The notes beneath the pieces are model-generated. The model saw only the letters and a program-made list of their open reading frames with translations, did not search any database and was not told the origin of the DNA. A stretch of DNA of 41,982 bases from Clostridia bacterium (GTDB lineage: Bacteria; Bacillota; Clostridia; Oscillospirales; Acutalibacteraceae), in assembly GCA_024404025.1 (NCBI GenBank), contig JAKSQP010000021.1, positions 1 to 41,982 on the forward strand. Direction: 5' to 3'. Position numbers and translations under genes: made by a program. Positions 17,436 to 25,816 of the stretch are shown piece after piece; position 1 is the stretch's first letter, and every line of letters starts with the position of its first letter.

Positions 17436-18380
17436 ATGATTAATGTTGCTCTTGTCGGAACATGGCATGTTCATTTCGGCGGATATGCCAACGCAATCAG
17501 AAATAATCCCAACTGCAAAATAACCGCTCTCTGGGATAATAACATTGAAAGCGGCAAAAAAGCTGCGGCAGAATACAGCTGCGATTTTGAAGCCAACTAT
17601 GATAAACTCCTTGCACGCAAGGATGTTGATGCCGTTCTCGTCTGCACCTCAACAGACCTTCATAAGGAAATCATCAGAAAAGCGGCAATTGCAGGCAAAC
17701 ACATATTCACCGAGAAAGTTCTCTGCTTCAATGAGGCGGATGCTCTTGATGCGGCGGCGGCAGTCAGAAGCTCGGGAGTTAAATTCTGCATTTCGTTCCC
17801 CTGGCGCTCAAGAGGCAGCTTTTTATGGATGAAAGAAGCCGTTGACAGCGGACTTATCGGCAAGGTCAACTACTGCAGAATGAGAAACGCTCATAACGGC
17901 GCTTCGGCAGGCTGGCTTCCCGAAACATTCTTCAACAAAAAGACCTGCGGCGGCGGAGCGATGATGGATTTAGGCGCTCATTCGATGTATTTCCTCAACT
18001 GGATTCTCGGCGAGCCCGTCAGCGCAAGCTCTGCATTCACTAATGTTATGATTGATTCTGTTGAGGATAATGCCGTAACCGTTCTCAAATATGAAAACGG
18101 CGCAATCGGCGTGAGCGAAACCGCTTTCGTTGCCCAGTGCGACCCCTCTTCAATCGAAATAGTCGGCACAAAGGGAACTATCCTTTCAGGCGGATTTATG
18201 GATAAGACCTGCTATAATATCGGCGATGGTTGGGTATTCCCAAATCTTCCGAAATCAAAGCCGGAGCCCATTGAAATGTGGATAGACAGCATCCTCAATG
18301 ACACCGAAACTCCTTACGGAATTGACGATGCGGTTGAGCTGACAAAAACAATGGAAATGGCTTACGCAAACATTTTCTGA
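17436..18380 (+). CDS. Gfo/Idh/MocA-family sugar oxidoreductase
   Basis: This 314-residue NAD(P)-dependent dehydrogenase family member acts on sugars, inositols or their derivatives. The Rossmann start (INVALVGTWHVHF) has Trp-His where many members have a Gly-rich loop residue. EKVL (about 94) replaces the usual EKP, and GGGAMMDLGAHSMYFLNW (about 172) carries the Asp-x3-His pair typical of the catalytic site. The family is usually 330-380 residues, so this is a compact version. Ribosome binding site GGAAGTG precedes ATG 17436. It faces the glycosidase-like operon across a shared promoter region, suggesting oxidation or epimerisation of the same released sugar. Exact substrate unknown. Confidence 0.85.
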   Translation: MINVALVGTWHVHFGGYANAIRNNPNCKITALWDNNIESGKKAAAEYSCDFEANYDKLLARKDVDAVLVCTSTDLHKEIIRKAAIAGKHIFTEKVLCFNEADALDAAAAVRSSGVKFCISFPWRSRGSFLWMKEAVDSGLIGKVNYCRMRNAHNGASAGWLPETFFNKKTCGGGAMMDLGAHSMYFLNWILGEPVSASSAFTNVMIDSVEDNAVTVLKYENGAIGVSETAFVAQCDPSSIEIVGTKGTILSGGFMDKTCYNIGDGWVFPNLPKSKPEPIEMWIDSILNDTETPYGIDDAVELTKTMEMAYANIF

Positions 18381-18391
18381 TAGGTAAAAAG

Positions 18392-19942
18392 ATGGAAGAG
18401 AAAAGAAAAATGCCCGATGCTCCGATAGTTTTCGTAACGGGTATCGGCCAGACCTGGAGCAGCCTCAAAGAAAAATATTCCGACAGATGGAATCTTTTTC
18501 CGAGAAGCTCAAAGCTCCTTTTCAACGATTTTAAAATAAAAGACTATCTGAATTTCGGACTTTTCGCCGCCGAAACGGGAATTTCATTTCTGACCGGCAG
18601 GGGTCTGCGCCATAAAAGAACCGGAAAAGCTTTTTCGGCGCTGATGAAATACTGCATACCGGACAGAAACGGAAAGCTCTCCGATGATGTTAAGGTGCGC
18701 ATTTACGGACCCAGATCATTTGATATTCTGCGCCATACAGATTTCGATTCGGGCGAATATATCGAAAACTGTTCCGATCCGCTGCTGAACAGAATTTATA
18801 TTGACATCCCCTGCGGAAGACTTTCTCATATTTACGGCGAAGAAAACCTTTACTGCTTCAATTATCCGAGCTTTTCGAGGCTGTATCAGGATGCCGATAA
18901 GCTCCACGAAATGATAAAGGGCGTTATTGAAGATCAGAAAAACAAAACCGGTTCAGACAAGGTCATTCTTGTTCCGATGAGTATGGGCGCAACGGTCGTT
19001 AACGCTTATCTCGACAAATACGGCAGCGGGCTTGTGAGCAAGGTCATCAGCATAGTCGGCGCATGGAACGGAAGCAATGCCCTTGCCGACCTGCTCGTTT
19101 TCAAAACCGCACCCGATGCAAAAGAGAAACTCGGCTCGCTCATAGGCGGAAAAGCTCTTGAAGCGGCAAATAAAGTAAAGAAAGAAAATCTGCATAAAAC
19201 CCTCGGGATTATCATAGATGCGTTTGTTGAGGCTGTTCTGCTCAAAACAACAACATTTATGGCGCTGATTCCCGCCGAAAGATATGCGGAAGTTTCAAAA
19301 GTCCTTTTCACAGATGAAAGAATCAAACGCAGCGAATTCCTTGATGAGATAAAATCCGAAAGCGAAAAATATCACAATGCGCAGGCAAACATTGCCTCAA
19401 GGCTGCGTGAGCTTAAAGAAAAATACGGCACGGATTTCTATTTTATCAGCGGCCACGGACTTAAATTCGGCGACGGAAGCAATGATTTCAATTTTCTCGG
19501 TATGATGAAATCCTCTTCGCAGACCGACACCGACGGCGTTATTCAGATTTCTTCAACGACCCCCGGCACAAAGACGTATCCCGACGGAAACATTGACCCC
19601 GATTCCGCTTATTTTGCGGAGCATTCGTGGTATTTTGAAGGCCAGAAGCACGAGCTCGGCACAAACAACACAGCTCTTCGTCTTGCCTTTGACATTGCTC
19701 TAGGCGAAATTGACGATATAAGCGGAAAATATCCGCAGTTCAACAAAGCGAGAGATATAAAGGATTTATATAAACTTATTGATAAAGCAAATGAGATGCT
19801 TGCCGGCGGAAACCTCGATAATGAAAAATCGGCGGCAATTTCATCTGCACTTGAAAATGCAGAAGCAATGCTTGACTGCATAAACAACGATCCCGAAAAG
19901 GATAACCGAATAATTGAAAACTTAAGAAAAGCCGTTGAATAA
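18392..19942 (+). CDS. LCAT/PGAP1-like alpha/beta hydrolase
   Basis: This 516-residue protein starts with an alpha/beta-hydrolase strand (APIVFVTGIGQTW, oxyanion region) and has a nucleophile elbow PMSMGA (Ser about 195), preceded by VILV and followed by VVNAYLDKYG, as in lecithin:cholesterol acyltransferase-like lipases. Candidate late residues are in FISGHG (about 353) and EHSWYF (about 409). The last about 60 residues are a helical FIVAR-like tail. No signal peptide is present, although a hydrophobic stretch occurs around residues 50-70. It lies 11 bp after the oxidoreductase gene with only a weak ribosome binding site, and ends at a strong terminator. An esterase or lipase is likely; the substrate is unknown. 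Confidence 0.72.
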   Translation: MEEKRKMPDAPIVFVTGIGQTWSSLKEKYSDRWNLFPRSSKLLFNDFKIKDYLNFGLFAAETGISFLTGRGLRHKRTGKAFSALMKYCIPDRNGKLSDDVKVRIYGPRSFDILRHTDFDSGEYIENCSDPLLNRIYIDIPCGRLSHIYGEENLYCFNYPSFSRLYQDADKLHEMIKGVIEDQKNKTGSDKVILVPMSMGATVVNAYLDKYGSGLVSKVISIVGAWNGSNALADLLVFKTAPDAKEKLGSLIGGKALEAANKVKKENLHKTLGIIIDAFVEAVLLKTTTFMALIPAERYAEVSKVLFTDERIKRSEFLDEIKSESEKYHNAQANIASRLRELKEKYGTDFYFISGHGLKFGDGSNDFNFLGMMKSSSQTDTDGVIQISSTTPGTKTYPDGNIDPDSAYFAEHSWYFEGQKHELGTNNTALRLAFDIALGEIDDISGKYPQFNKARDIKDLYKLIDKANEMLAGGNLDNEKSAAISSALENAEAMLDCINNDPEKDNRIIENLRKAVE

Positions 19943-19947
19943 GACAT

Positions 19948-19988
19948 AAAAAAGCTATCCTGTCCCCGAAGGACAGGATAGCTTTTTT
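19948..19988. terminator. Bidirectional intrinsic terminator
   Basis: A perfect 12-bp stem GCTATCCTGTCC/GGACAGGATAGC with a 5-nt loop is flanked by A6 and T6. It lies between converging genes and serves the alpha/beta hydrolase (plus strand) and the long phoH-to-symporter operon (minus strand). Confidence 0.95.
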
Positions 19989-19995
19989 CAATAGC

Positions 19996-21459
19996 TTAAT
20001 TTTCTTTTTCTTTTCTCGCTGCGATTTCGGCAATCATTTCAGCCTGTCTCTTCTCCGTTACCTTGTAGAAGAACATCGGAATTGCGCAGGCAAACATACT
20101 GACTGCGCCGGAAAGAATAAGAACAGACCACATTATGCCGGGGCCTTCGGGAGTTGCAAAAGCAGATTCGATCGGCTTTGAGGGGTCAATGCCCGCCCAA
20201 CTGTAAGACATAACGCCGACGAATGCACCGACTGCCATGCCGATTTTGTTGATAAGCGTCTGCATTGCGAAGCAGATGCCCTCGCCTCTTTCGCCCGTTT
20301 TCCATTCAAGATAATCAACTGTATCGCCTATCATAGCATAAGTGATGATGTTGTTGACACCCTGAGGAATTCCGAGAAGAACAAGACCGATTCCGGCAAC
20401 TATAAGCTTCCACTTTGCATCATATCCGATGAAATACATAGCGGTCATAACAACGCCGCCGAAAAGATGAACGCCGATATATGCCCACTTCTTTGTGAAT
20501 TTCTTTGTCATCCAGGGAACAAGAAGCGATGCAACAAGTCCGCCGGGAACAACAAGCATTGTGATAAGTCCGAAAAGTCCTTCATTCTGAAGAACATATT
20601 TTGCAAAATAAAGTCCTCCCGTGTAGGTATAAACCATTCTTGCTCCGCCGAATACGCCGGAAAGAACAATGAGAATAAGCTGGTCATTCTTGAAGAGAAG
20701 CTTTATATTGTGACTGAATGAGGGGGGATTGTCGTTTGCGGTAAAGCGTTCCTTTGTATTTTTGAATCCGTAGAAGAACATCGGGATCGCCGCAACAACG
20801 CAAACAACTGCGCAGATGAAATATGTAAGTCTTAAAGCAGCGGGATCATTGCCGGTCTTGGTGTTGACGGCGTTGGTGATAACGGGAACAAAAACCGTAA
20901 CGATACCTGCACCGAGAGTGCAGACAAGGCGAGCAACGGTAAGAATATTGCCTCTGACGATAGTATCATTGGTGAGGCAGGTTGAAAGTCCCCAGTAAGG
21001 AACATCGGCAACAGTATAAACCATTGACCAGATCACATAGAAAGCCGAAACAACAACGAAAGAAATTTTTGATCTTTCGGGAAGGAACGGCAGGAAGCAG
21101 ACAACGGTTGAAATGGCAATGGGAACAGCCATCCATTTAAGGAACGGGCGGCATTTTCCCCATTTTGTTCTCGTTTTGTCAACGATTGAGCCCATTATAG
21201 GGTCATTAAGCGCATCATAAACTCTTGTGAGAAGCATGAGGAGCGCAACAGCCGTTGCGCCGGACATTGTTTTGAAAAGTTCGCCCTTTTCAAGGCTGCC
21301 GAAAAGCAGGGCATCGGTAAGAAAAACCGTAAGATAAGAACCGATAATGGTGCAGATAAGATTCTGGCCGAAACCGGTTATGCTGTAAGCAACCGCTTCT
21401 TTCGGCTGAACTCCTTTTCCCGGAGTTGTGCCGAAAACTTTGTGAAGTAATTTTTCCAT
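19996..21459 (-). CDS. GPH-family sugar:cation symporter (MelB-like)
   Basis: This 487-residue, 12-span transporter belongs to the glycoside-pentoside-hexuronide:cation family. Signature segments are TRVYDALNDPIMGSIVDKTR (MelB cation-site Asp residues) followed by TKWGKCRPFLKW, and YLEWKTGERGEGICFAMQT in the second half. The N-terminus GKGVQPKEAVAYSITGFGQN is typical. ATG 21459 follows AAGGAGAGG. It lies 24 bp after recO with no terminator between, so it is probably cotranscribed with the phoH-era-recO genes, an unusual position for a sugar importer. Substrate cannot be read from sequence; the adjacent carbohydrate locus suggests a glycoside or uronide. Confidence 0.9.
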   Translation of the reverse strand: MEKLLHKVFGTTPGKGVQPKEAVAYSITGFGQNLICTIIGSYLTVFLTDALLFGSLEKGELFKTMSGATAVALLMLLTRVYDALNDPIMGSIVDKTRTKWGKCRPFLKWMAVPIAISTVVCFLPFLPERSKISFVVVSAFYVIWSMVYTVADVPYWGLSTCLTNDTIVRGNILTVARLVCTLGAGIVTVFVPVITNAVNTKTGNDPAALRLTYFICAVVCVVAAIPMFFYGFKNTKERFTANDNPPSFSHNIKLLFKNDQLILIVLSGVFGGARMVYTYTGGLYFAKYVLQNEGLFGLITMLVVPGGLVASLLVPWMTKKFTKKWAYIGVHLFGGVVMTAMYFIGYDAKWKLIVAGIGLVLLGIPQGVNNIITYAMIGDTVDYLEWKTGERGEGICFAMQTLINKIGMAVGAFVGVMSYSWAGIDPSKPIESAFATPEGPGIMWSVLILSGAVSMFACAIPMFFYKVTEKRQAEMIAEIAARKEKEN

Positions 21460-21483
21460 AAAACCTCTCCTTGTTCAACTGAA

Positions 21484-22218
21484 TTAATTTGCCATTGATT
21501 TATAAAAATCCAGGGTCTTGAAGTGACGCCCGGTCTGTGCCAATAAAAACTTTTCGCATACACTGCCGAAAATAAGCTCATCTGCGGCGGGAAGAGCGAA
21601 TGAATATATTCTTTCAACCGGATTCATGCAGACAAACCGCATCGCATCAAGCACGGTTGAATTGATCCTTTCGCCGCCTTTTCCGCTCACTTTGCAGAAA
21701 ACCGCTCCGTCCGGAATGCTGAAATACATTTCGCCCGAAAGCTCGCCTGAACAATGCGGGCAGTTTTCAAGTTCGGGCATAAATCCCGAAATCGCCATTA
21801 TTTTAAGCTCCGTCACCGCTTTCAGAAATTCCGGAGTTCTTCTGCCGGTTTCAAGCAGATGCATTGAGTTCAGAATCACTCTTAAAAATTCTCTTGCTGG
21901 CTCCATTTCGGGAGCAAGCTCCGAAGCAAGAGCGCAGAAATACTGCGCAAGAGAAAGCTTTGCTATGTCCTCACGCAAACCGAAAAAGACCTCTTTTGCG
22001 CAGGCATCGTCAATTATGCAGGCATCCCTGCCGGTGTAAATTGAAAAATCGCCGTAACACAGGGACTGCGTTGCCCCGAGAGTTTTGCTGTTTATTTTTT
22101 TTGCTCTGTTTGCAAAGGCTCTTATAATTCCGTATTCAGAGGTGAGCAGCGTAACCAGGCGGTCACTTTCGCCCGTGTCCGCCACCTTCAGCACCAGAGC
22201 GTCCGTATTCATTCTCAT
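21484..22218 (-). CDS. recO: DNA repair protein RecO
   Basis: This 244-residue recombination mediator helps RecR load RecA at gaps covered by SSB. The N-terminal OB-fold is clear (TDALVLKVADTGESDRLVTLLT), followed by a helical domain. A CPHC pair (about 151) begins the zinc-binding region of Gram-positive RecO, with a later FCK, though the second CxxC is not obvious. ATG 22218 has GGAGG 9 nt upstream; this lies inside the overlapping yqzL-like frame. It belongs to the conserved era-yqzL-recO order. Confidence 0.93.
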   Translation of the reverse strand: MRMNTDALVLKVADTGESDRLVTLLTSEYGIIRAFANRAKKINSKTLGATQSLCYGDFSIYTGRDACIIDDACAKEVFFGLREDIAKLSLAQYFCALASELAPEMEPAREFLRVILNSMHLLETGRRTPEFLKAVTELKIMAISGFMPELENCPHCSGELSGEMYFSIPDGAVFCKVSGKGGERINSTVLDAMRFVCMNPVERIYSFALPAADELIFGSVCEKFLLAQTGRHFKTLDFYKSMAN

Positions 22219-22327
22219 TTGATTCTGCCTCCGCAGATTTATCCGAAGCGCAGACCTTCAGAAAGTCAAGATAATCCGTAATAAGTCCGCTTTCCGAAAA
22301 TTTTCGCCACGCCGCCATCTTATCCAT
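22163..22327 (-). CDS. yqzL: YqzL-like small protein overlapping recO
   Basis: This 54-residue protein starts at ATG 22327 with GGGAG 9 nt upstream. Its N-terminal core AAWRKFSESGLITDYLDFLK fits the short YqzL pattern (Trp, Phe, Gly, Tyr-Leu) known between era and recO in Bacillus. The C-terminal part is acidic then Gly-rich (EAESNENEYG, GAEGGGHGRK) and overlaps the first 56 bp of recO in another frame, so this tail is probably imposed by recO coding. Function is unknown in the family. Confidence 0.72.
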   Translation of the reverse strand: MDKMAAWRKFSESGLITDYLDFLKVCASDKSAEAESNENEYGRSGAEGGGHGRK

Positions 22328-22371
22328 TCAATCATCTCCCGGTAATAATTTAACCCGGAAATGAAAAATTA

Positions 22372-23259
22372 TCAGTCAAGCCCGAAATTATGAATCAGAC
22401 CTTCTCTGTTGCGCCAGCCTTCCTTGACCTTGACCCAGCATTGAAGATTTATTTTACATTGGAAAAAGCTTTCCATATCTTCTCTCGCTCTTGTTGAAAC
22501 CTTTTTAAGCATGGCGCCGTTTTTGCCGATTATGATTCCCTTATGGCTGTCTTTTTCACAATAAATCGTTGCTTCAACATCCATAATTCCGCCTGACGGC
22601 CTTTCCCTCATTTTTTCGATGCTGACCGCAACGCCGTGAGGCACTTCCTTATCGCAAAGCAGAAGAATTTTTTCTCTTATCATTTCCGCCGCAAGAAGCC
22701 TTTCGGGCTGATCGGTCAAAGTGTCATCGGGGAAGAAATGAACCGATTCATAAGTAAGCTTTTCAAGCTCTTCGATAACCGTATCAACGCCTTCGTTTTT
22801 AAGGGCGCTGACCGGAACAACGGCTTCGAAATCATAAACGGATGTAAAAGCAAGAATCTTTTCCATCAGTTTTTCTTTCTGTTTTACCGTGTCAATTTTA
22901 TTTACAGCAAGCACAACGGGGGCTTTTTCATTCTTAAGCCTTTTAAGCAGTTCAAGCTCCGTATCTCTGATTTCGCCCTCCGGCTCTGTTACGAAAAGGC
23001 AGGCATCAATGCCGGTTATGCCCTCTCCGACAGCCTTTATCATCTTTTCGCCGAGCTTCGTCTTCGGCCTGTGATAACCCGGCGTGTCGGTGAAAACGAG
23101 CTGGGTTTCGCCTTTAGTCAGCACTCCCATTATCTTCGTTCTTGTTGTCTGCGGCTTTTGGGTAACGATTGCGATCTTCTGACCGAGCATACGGTTCAGA
23201 AGCGATGATTTGCCCACATTCGGGCATCCGACTATTGCTACAAAAGCTGTTTTTGTCAT
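22372..23259 (-). CDS. era: GTPase Era
   Basis: This 295-residue GTPase binds the 3' end of 16S rRNA during 30S subunit maturation. Motifs: G1 GCPNVGKSS, G3 DTPGYH, G4 NKID, G5 SAL, and a C-terminal KH domain with GIIIGKNGAMLKK. Start ATG 23259 is preceded by GGGAG and gives the usual MTKTAFVAIVG N-terminus; the 17-residue upstream extension in the same frame is not needed. It is separated by one base from the preceding DUF6054-like gene. Confidence 0.97.
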   Translation of the reverse strand: MTKTAFVAIVGCPNVGKSSLLNRMLGQKIAIVTQKPQTTRTKIMGVLTKGETQLVFTDTPGYHRPKTKLGEKMIKAVGEGITGIDACLFVTEPEGEIRDTELELLKRLKNEKAPVVLAVNKIDTVKQKEKLMEKILAFTSVYDFEAVVPVSALKNEGVDTVIEELEKLTYESVHFFPDDTLTDQPERLLAAEMIREKILLLCDKEVPHGVAVSIEKMRERPSGGIMDVEATIYCEKDSHKGIIIGKNGAMLKKVSTRAREDMESFFQCKINLQCWVKVKEGWRNREGLIHNFGLD

Positions 23260-23260
23260 T

Positions 23261-23605
23261 TCAAACTCCCCGGATCCTGTATTTTTCGAGAACCTTTTCA
23301 ACAACCTCAATAAAGGATTGCTCGCCTAAAGTGTTTATTTTAAACAGAACTGCCTGGCTGCCGCCGGTCGCAACGGCACAGACATATATTTCTCCGCCGC
23401 TTTCCACATAAGTTATCGTCAGCCCGACCCGATTCTGACCGAGATAGCTGTATCTTTCGTAGGCTCTGATGATTATTCTTGCATCTCCGACGGAACGGAA
23501 AACGCTTTCCTCATGGCTGGAGGTCACGCTTGAATCAATTGCACGCTCAACCTCGCCGATTATCTTTGCCAAATCGCCTTTCAGCACAGCTTCATATTTT
23601 GCCAT
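23261..23605 (-). CDS. DUF6054-like small protein
   Basis: This 114-residue cytoplasmic protein (MAKYEAVLKGDLAKII...) has ATG 23605 after AAGGAG. The pattern RIIIRAYERYSYLGQNRVGLT and AVATGGSQAVLFKINTLGE resembles the Clostridia DUF6054 family as I remember it; the function is unknown. It overlaps the end of dgkA by 14 bp and sits one base before era, occupying the slot that cdd has in Bacillus. The conserved alternation of beta strands suggests a compact alpha/beta fold. Confidence 0.72.
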   Translation of the reverse strand: MAKYEAVLKGDLAKIIGEVERAIDSSVTSSHEESVFRSVGDARIIIRAYERYSYLGQNRVGLTITYVESGGEIYVCAVATGGSQAVLFKINTLGEQSFIEVVEKVLEKYRIRGV

Positions 23606-24098
23606 CGGTTTTCTCCTTTTTCTTTTTAAAATATCCCGGAATGAAAACAAATGCCACGCTCACGCAGATGCTGACTGCCAGCAGCACGAAAACTGCCGGA
23701 TTTTCTTTATAATATTCAAACATTTTGACAAAAGCTTCCGGTTGGAACATAATCGAAATTCCCGCCGCAACCGAAGCAATTGCGCTGATAAGCACCGCTC
23801 CTGCGGCGGCATCCTTGGCGACCTTCGCAAGCTCCGACTGCCTGCCGCCTGCCGAAAGGTCAACTGCTCTTTCAACGGCGGTGTTGACCGCTTCAAGGCT
23901 CATAACAAGTCCGCACAAGCCGAAAAGCACGGCAAATTCAGCCTTTGACACTTCAAAAAAATCAAACACCGTCAAAAAACCGAACATATACGCCGTGAAG
24001 CATATATGAACTCTCATATTCTGTTCGTTTGCAATGCAGAAGATAACTCCTCTGAAAGCATAAACAAAGCTTTTAAAAAATTTTTTCATATCATTCAT
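23592..24098 (-). CDS. dgkA: Diacylglycerol/undecaprenol kinase
   Basis: This 168-residue integral membrane lipid kinase has the motif EAVNTAVERAVD (about 69) and the partner motif AKDAAAGAVLISA. In Gram-positive bacteria this family mainly phosphorylates undecaprenol to recycle the peptidoglycan carrier. It is longer than the typical 120-130 residues owing to an extra C-terminal span (AVFVLLAVSICVSVAFVFI) and a Lys-rich tail. The start overlaps ybeY; ATG 24098 or 24089 are both possible, with a weak ribosome binding site, so translational coupling is likely. Confidence 0.93.
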   Translation of the reverse strand: MNDMKKFFKSFVYAFRGVIFCIANEQNMRVHICFTAYMFGFLTVFDFFEVSKAEFAVLFGLCGLVMSLEAVNTAVERAVDLSAGGRQSELAKVAKDAAAGAVLISAIASVAAGISIMFQPEAFVKMFEYYKENPAVFVLLAVSICVSVAFVFIPGYFKKKKEKTDGKI

Positions 24099-24594
24099 CC
24101 ATATAATAGCTCGAATCTCTCTTAAGGCCGAGCTTTGTAAGAACGGTTTCTTCCTTTTCTCTCATTCTGACGCTTTCAATTCCGCCCCGTACATGGTCAT
24201 AGCCGAGTAAATGGAGCATTGAGTGAACGGTAAGAAATCCGATTTCTCTTTGAAGAGAGTGGCCGTATTCCTCCGCCTGCGCAACCGCATGAGGAACGGA
24301 AATGACTATATCGCCGAGAAGCTTTGCGCCTGTTTCGTAATTTATATCATATTCTCCGTTTTCGCCGAGCGGGAACGAAAGCACATCCGTTGCTCTGTCT
24401 ATATTTCTGAACTGTTTGTTCAGCTCGTGAATTCTTTCATCATCAACAAAGGTGACGCTGACCTCTGCATCGCCCTCAAATTCCTCGTGAACGAGCACTG
24501 CCGTGCAGCAGCGGCGCACAAGCATACGCACCCCCGTCGGAATTTTCAGCTCTTTCTGATCGTTTGAAATAATAACTTTAACCTTTCCGATCAT
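24091..24594 (-). CDS. ybeY: Endoribonuclease YbeY
   Basis: This 167-residue zinc-dependent RNase acts in 16S rRNA 3'-end maturation and ribosome quality control. The metal-binding motif HSMLHLLGYDH (about 125-135) and the preceding NIDRATDVLSFPL and GDIVIS segments are diagnostic. It overlaps phoH by ATGA and dgkA by 8 bp, and carries its own GAGGAG ribosome binding site inside phoH. Confidence 0.96.
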   Translation of the reverse strand: MIGKVKVIISNDQKELKIPTGVRMLVRRCCTAVLVHEEFEGDAEVSVTFVDDERIHELNKQFRNIDRATDVLSFPLGENGEYDINYETGAKLLGDIVISVPHAVAQAEEYGHSLQREIGFLTVHSMLHLLGYDHVRGGIESVRMREKEETVLTKLGLKRDSSYYMDE

Positions 24595-25556
24595 TTTCTG
24601 TTTCGCTCCTCGTCATTTCTTTCATAGGCCTTGATAATATCCTGCACCAGTCTGTGGCGCACAACGTCCTTTTCATTGAATCTGACCGTGCCTATATCGT
24701 CAATATTCTTCAATATTTTCATTGCTTCTTTCAGCCCGGAGCGCTTGCCGTCGGGCAGGTCGATCTGCGTAACATCGCCGGTAACAACCATCTTTGAGTT
24801 GAAGCCCAGACGGGTAAGGAACATTTTCATCTGTTCCGTTGTAGTGTTCTGCGCTTCGTCAAGAATGATGAAGCTGTCATCAAGTGTGCGTCCCCTCATA
24901 TAGGCGAGCGGAGCAACCTCAATGTCTCCCCTTTCCTGGTGCTTCTGAAAATTTTCCGCTCCGAGCATATCAAAAAGAGCATCATAAAGCGGCCTTAAAT
25001 ATGGATCCACCTTCTGCTGAAGGTCGCCGGGGAGAAAACCGAGCTTTTCGCCCGCTTCAACAGCAGGGCGGGTCAGTACGATTCTGTTGATTTCTTTTGC
25101 TCTGAAAGCCGTAACCGCCATTGCAACGGCAAGATAGGTTTTGCCCGTTCCGGCAGGACCGACTCCGAGAGTTATCGTGTTGTTTCTTATGGTTTCTATA
25201 TATTTCTTCTGGCCGAGAGTTTTCGGCTTGACGGGCTTTCCCTTGGAAGTTATGCAGATGCAGTCGGCAGCCATACGGTCAAGCTTATCCTCGTTGCCCT
25301 CGTTGACAAGCGAAAGCACATATCTTACATTTTGATCGCTGAGCGCTTCGCCTTTGTTGATAAGCGTTAAAAGTCCGTTTATCGCCCGAACGCCCTTCTG
25401 AACATTTTCGGCTTCACCCGTGACCTTAAGCTCCGAACCTCTGCTGATAACGGAAACGGAAAATTCCTTTTCAATCTGCTTTATATTTTCGTCAAACGAA
25501 CCGAAAAGGCTGACCGCCTGCTCCATTCTGTCAACATTGATTATCTGCTCAAACAT
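24591..25556 (-). CDS. phoH: PhoH-like ATPase
   Basis: This 321-residue PhoH-family ATPase has an N-terminal KH-like segment and Walker A GPAGTGKTYLA (about 133), LDEAQNTT (Walker B) and VVTGDVTQIDLPDGKRSGL. The family is linked to RNA metabolism and is nearly always next to ybeY. ATG 25556 follows GGGGAGA. It is the first gene of a long operon (phoH-ybeY-dgkA-DUF6054-era-yqzL-recO-symporter) driven from the promoter at 25600-25628. Confidence 0.95.
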   Translation of the reverse strand: MFEQIINVDRMEQAVSLFGSFDENIKQIEKEFSVSVISRGSELKVTGEAENVQKGVRAINGLLTLINKGEALSDQNVRYVLSLVNEGNEDKLDRMAADCICITSKGKPVKPKTLGQKKYIETIRNNTITLGVGPAGTGKTYLAVAMAVTAFRAKEINRIVLTRPAVEAGEKLGFLPGDLQQKVDPYLRPLYDALFDMLGAENFQKHQERGDIEVAPLAYMRGRTLDDSFIILDEAQNTTTEQMKMFLTRLGFNSKMVVTGDVTQIDLPDGKRSGLKEAMKILKNIDDIGTVRFNEKDVVRHRLVQDIIKAYERNDEERNRK

Positions 25557-25599
25557 TTTTCCGTCTCCCCGAAATCAAATTCTGCATATAATTGATTAT

Positions 25600-25628
25600 A
25601 GTATAACACATTAATGCGGAATTGTCAC
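25600..25628 (-). promoter_or_regulatory. Sigma-A promoter of the phoH operon
   Basis: On the minus strand GTGACA (25623-25628), a 17-bp spacer and TATACT (25600-25605), 43 bp upstream of the phoH start codon. Confidence 0.65.
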
Positions 25629-25676
25629 TATTTTTATAAAATATATAGGTAAAAGATTCCGTGCCAGTTTGTTCAG

Positions 25677-25761
25677 CCGTAGGGCACGGATTTATCCGTG
25701 CCGTGTTGCGGCAAGCCGGTGCTTAAGGTTTTCACGGTAAGCATAAATGCTTACCCTACGG
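25677..25761. repeat. 85-bp MITE-like element, copy 1
   Basis: Terminal inverted repeats CCGTAGGG (25677-25684) and CCCTACGG (25754-25761) enclose two perfect hairpins: GGCACGGAT-TT-ATCCGTGCC (25683-25702) and GGTAAGCAT-AA-ATGCTTACC (25736-25755). It is non-coding. The same hairpin pair recurs at 25823-25842 and 26029-26048. Such small palindromic units are scattered in Clostridia genomes. Confidence 0.7.
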
Positions 25762-25816
25762 AGGACGGCGATTTTTCCGTGCCGTGTAAAAAATATCATC
25801 CGTTTTTGATAAAACA

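Noticed and set aside
23261..23650. Longer start for the DUF6054-like gene at 23650 and for era at 23310
   Set aside because: Internal ATGs at 23605 and 23259 have good ribosome binding sites and match family N-termini.
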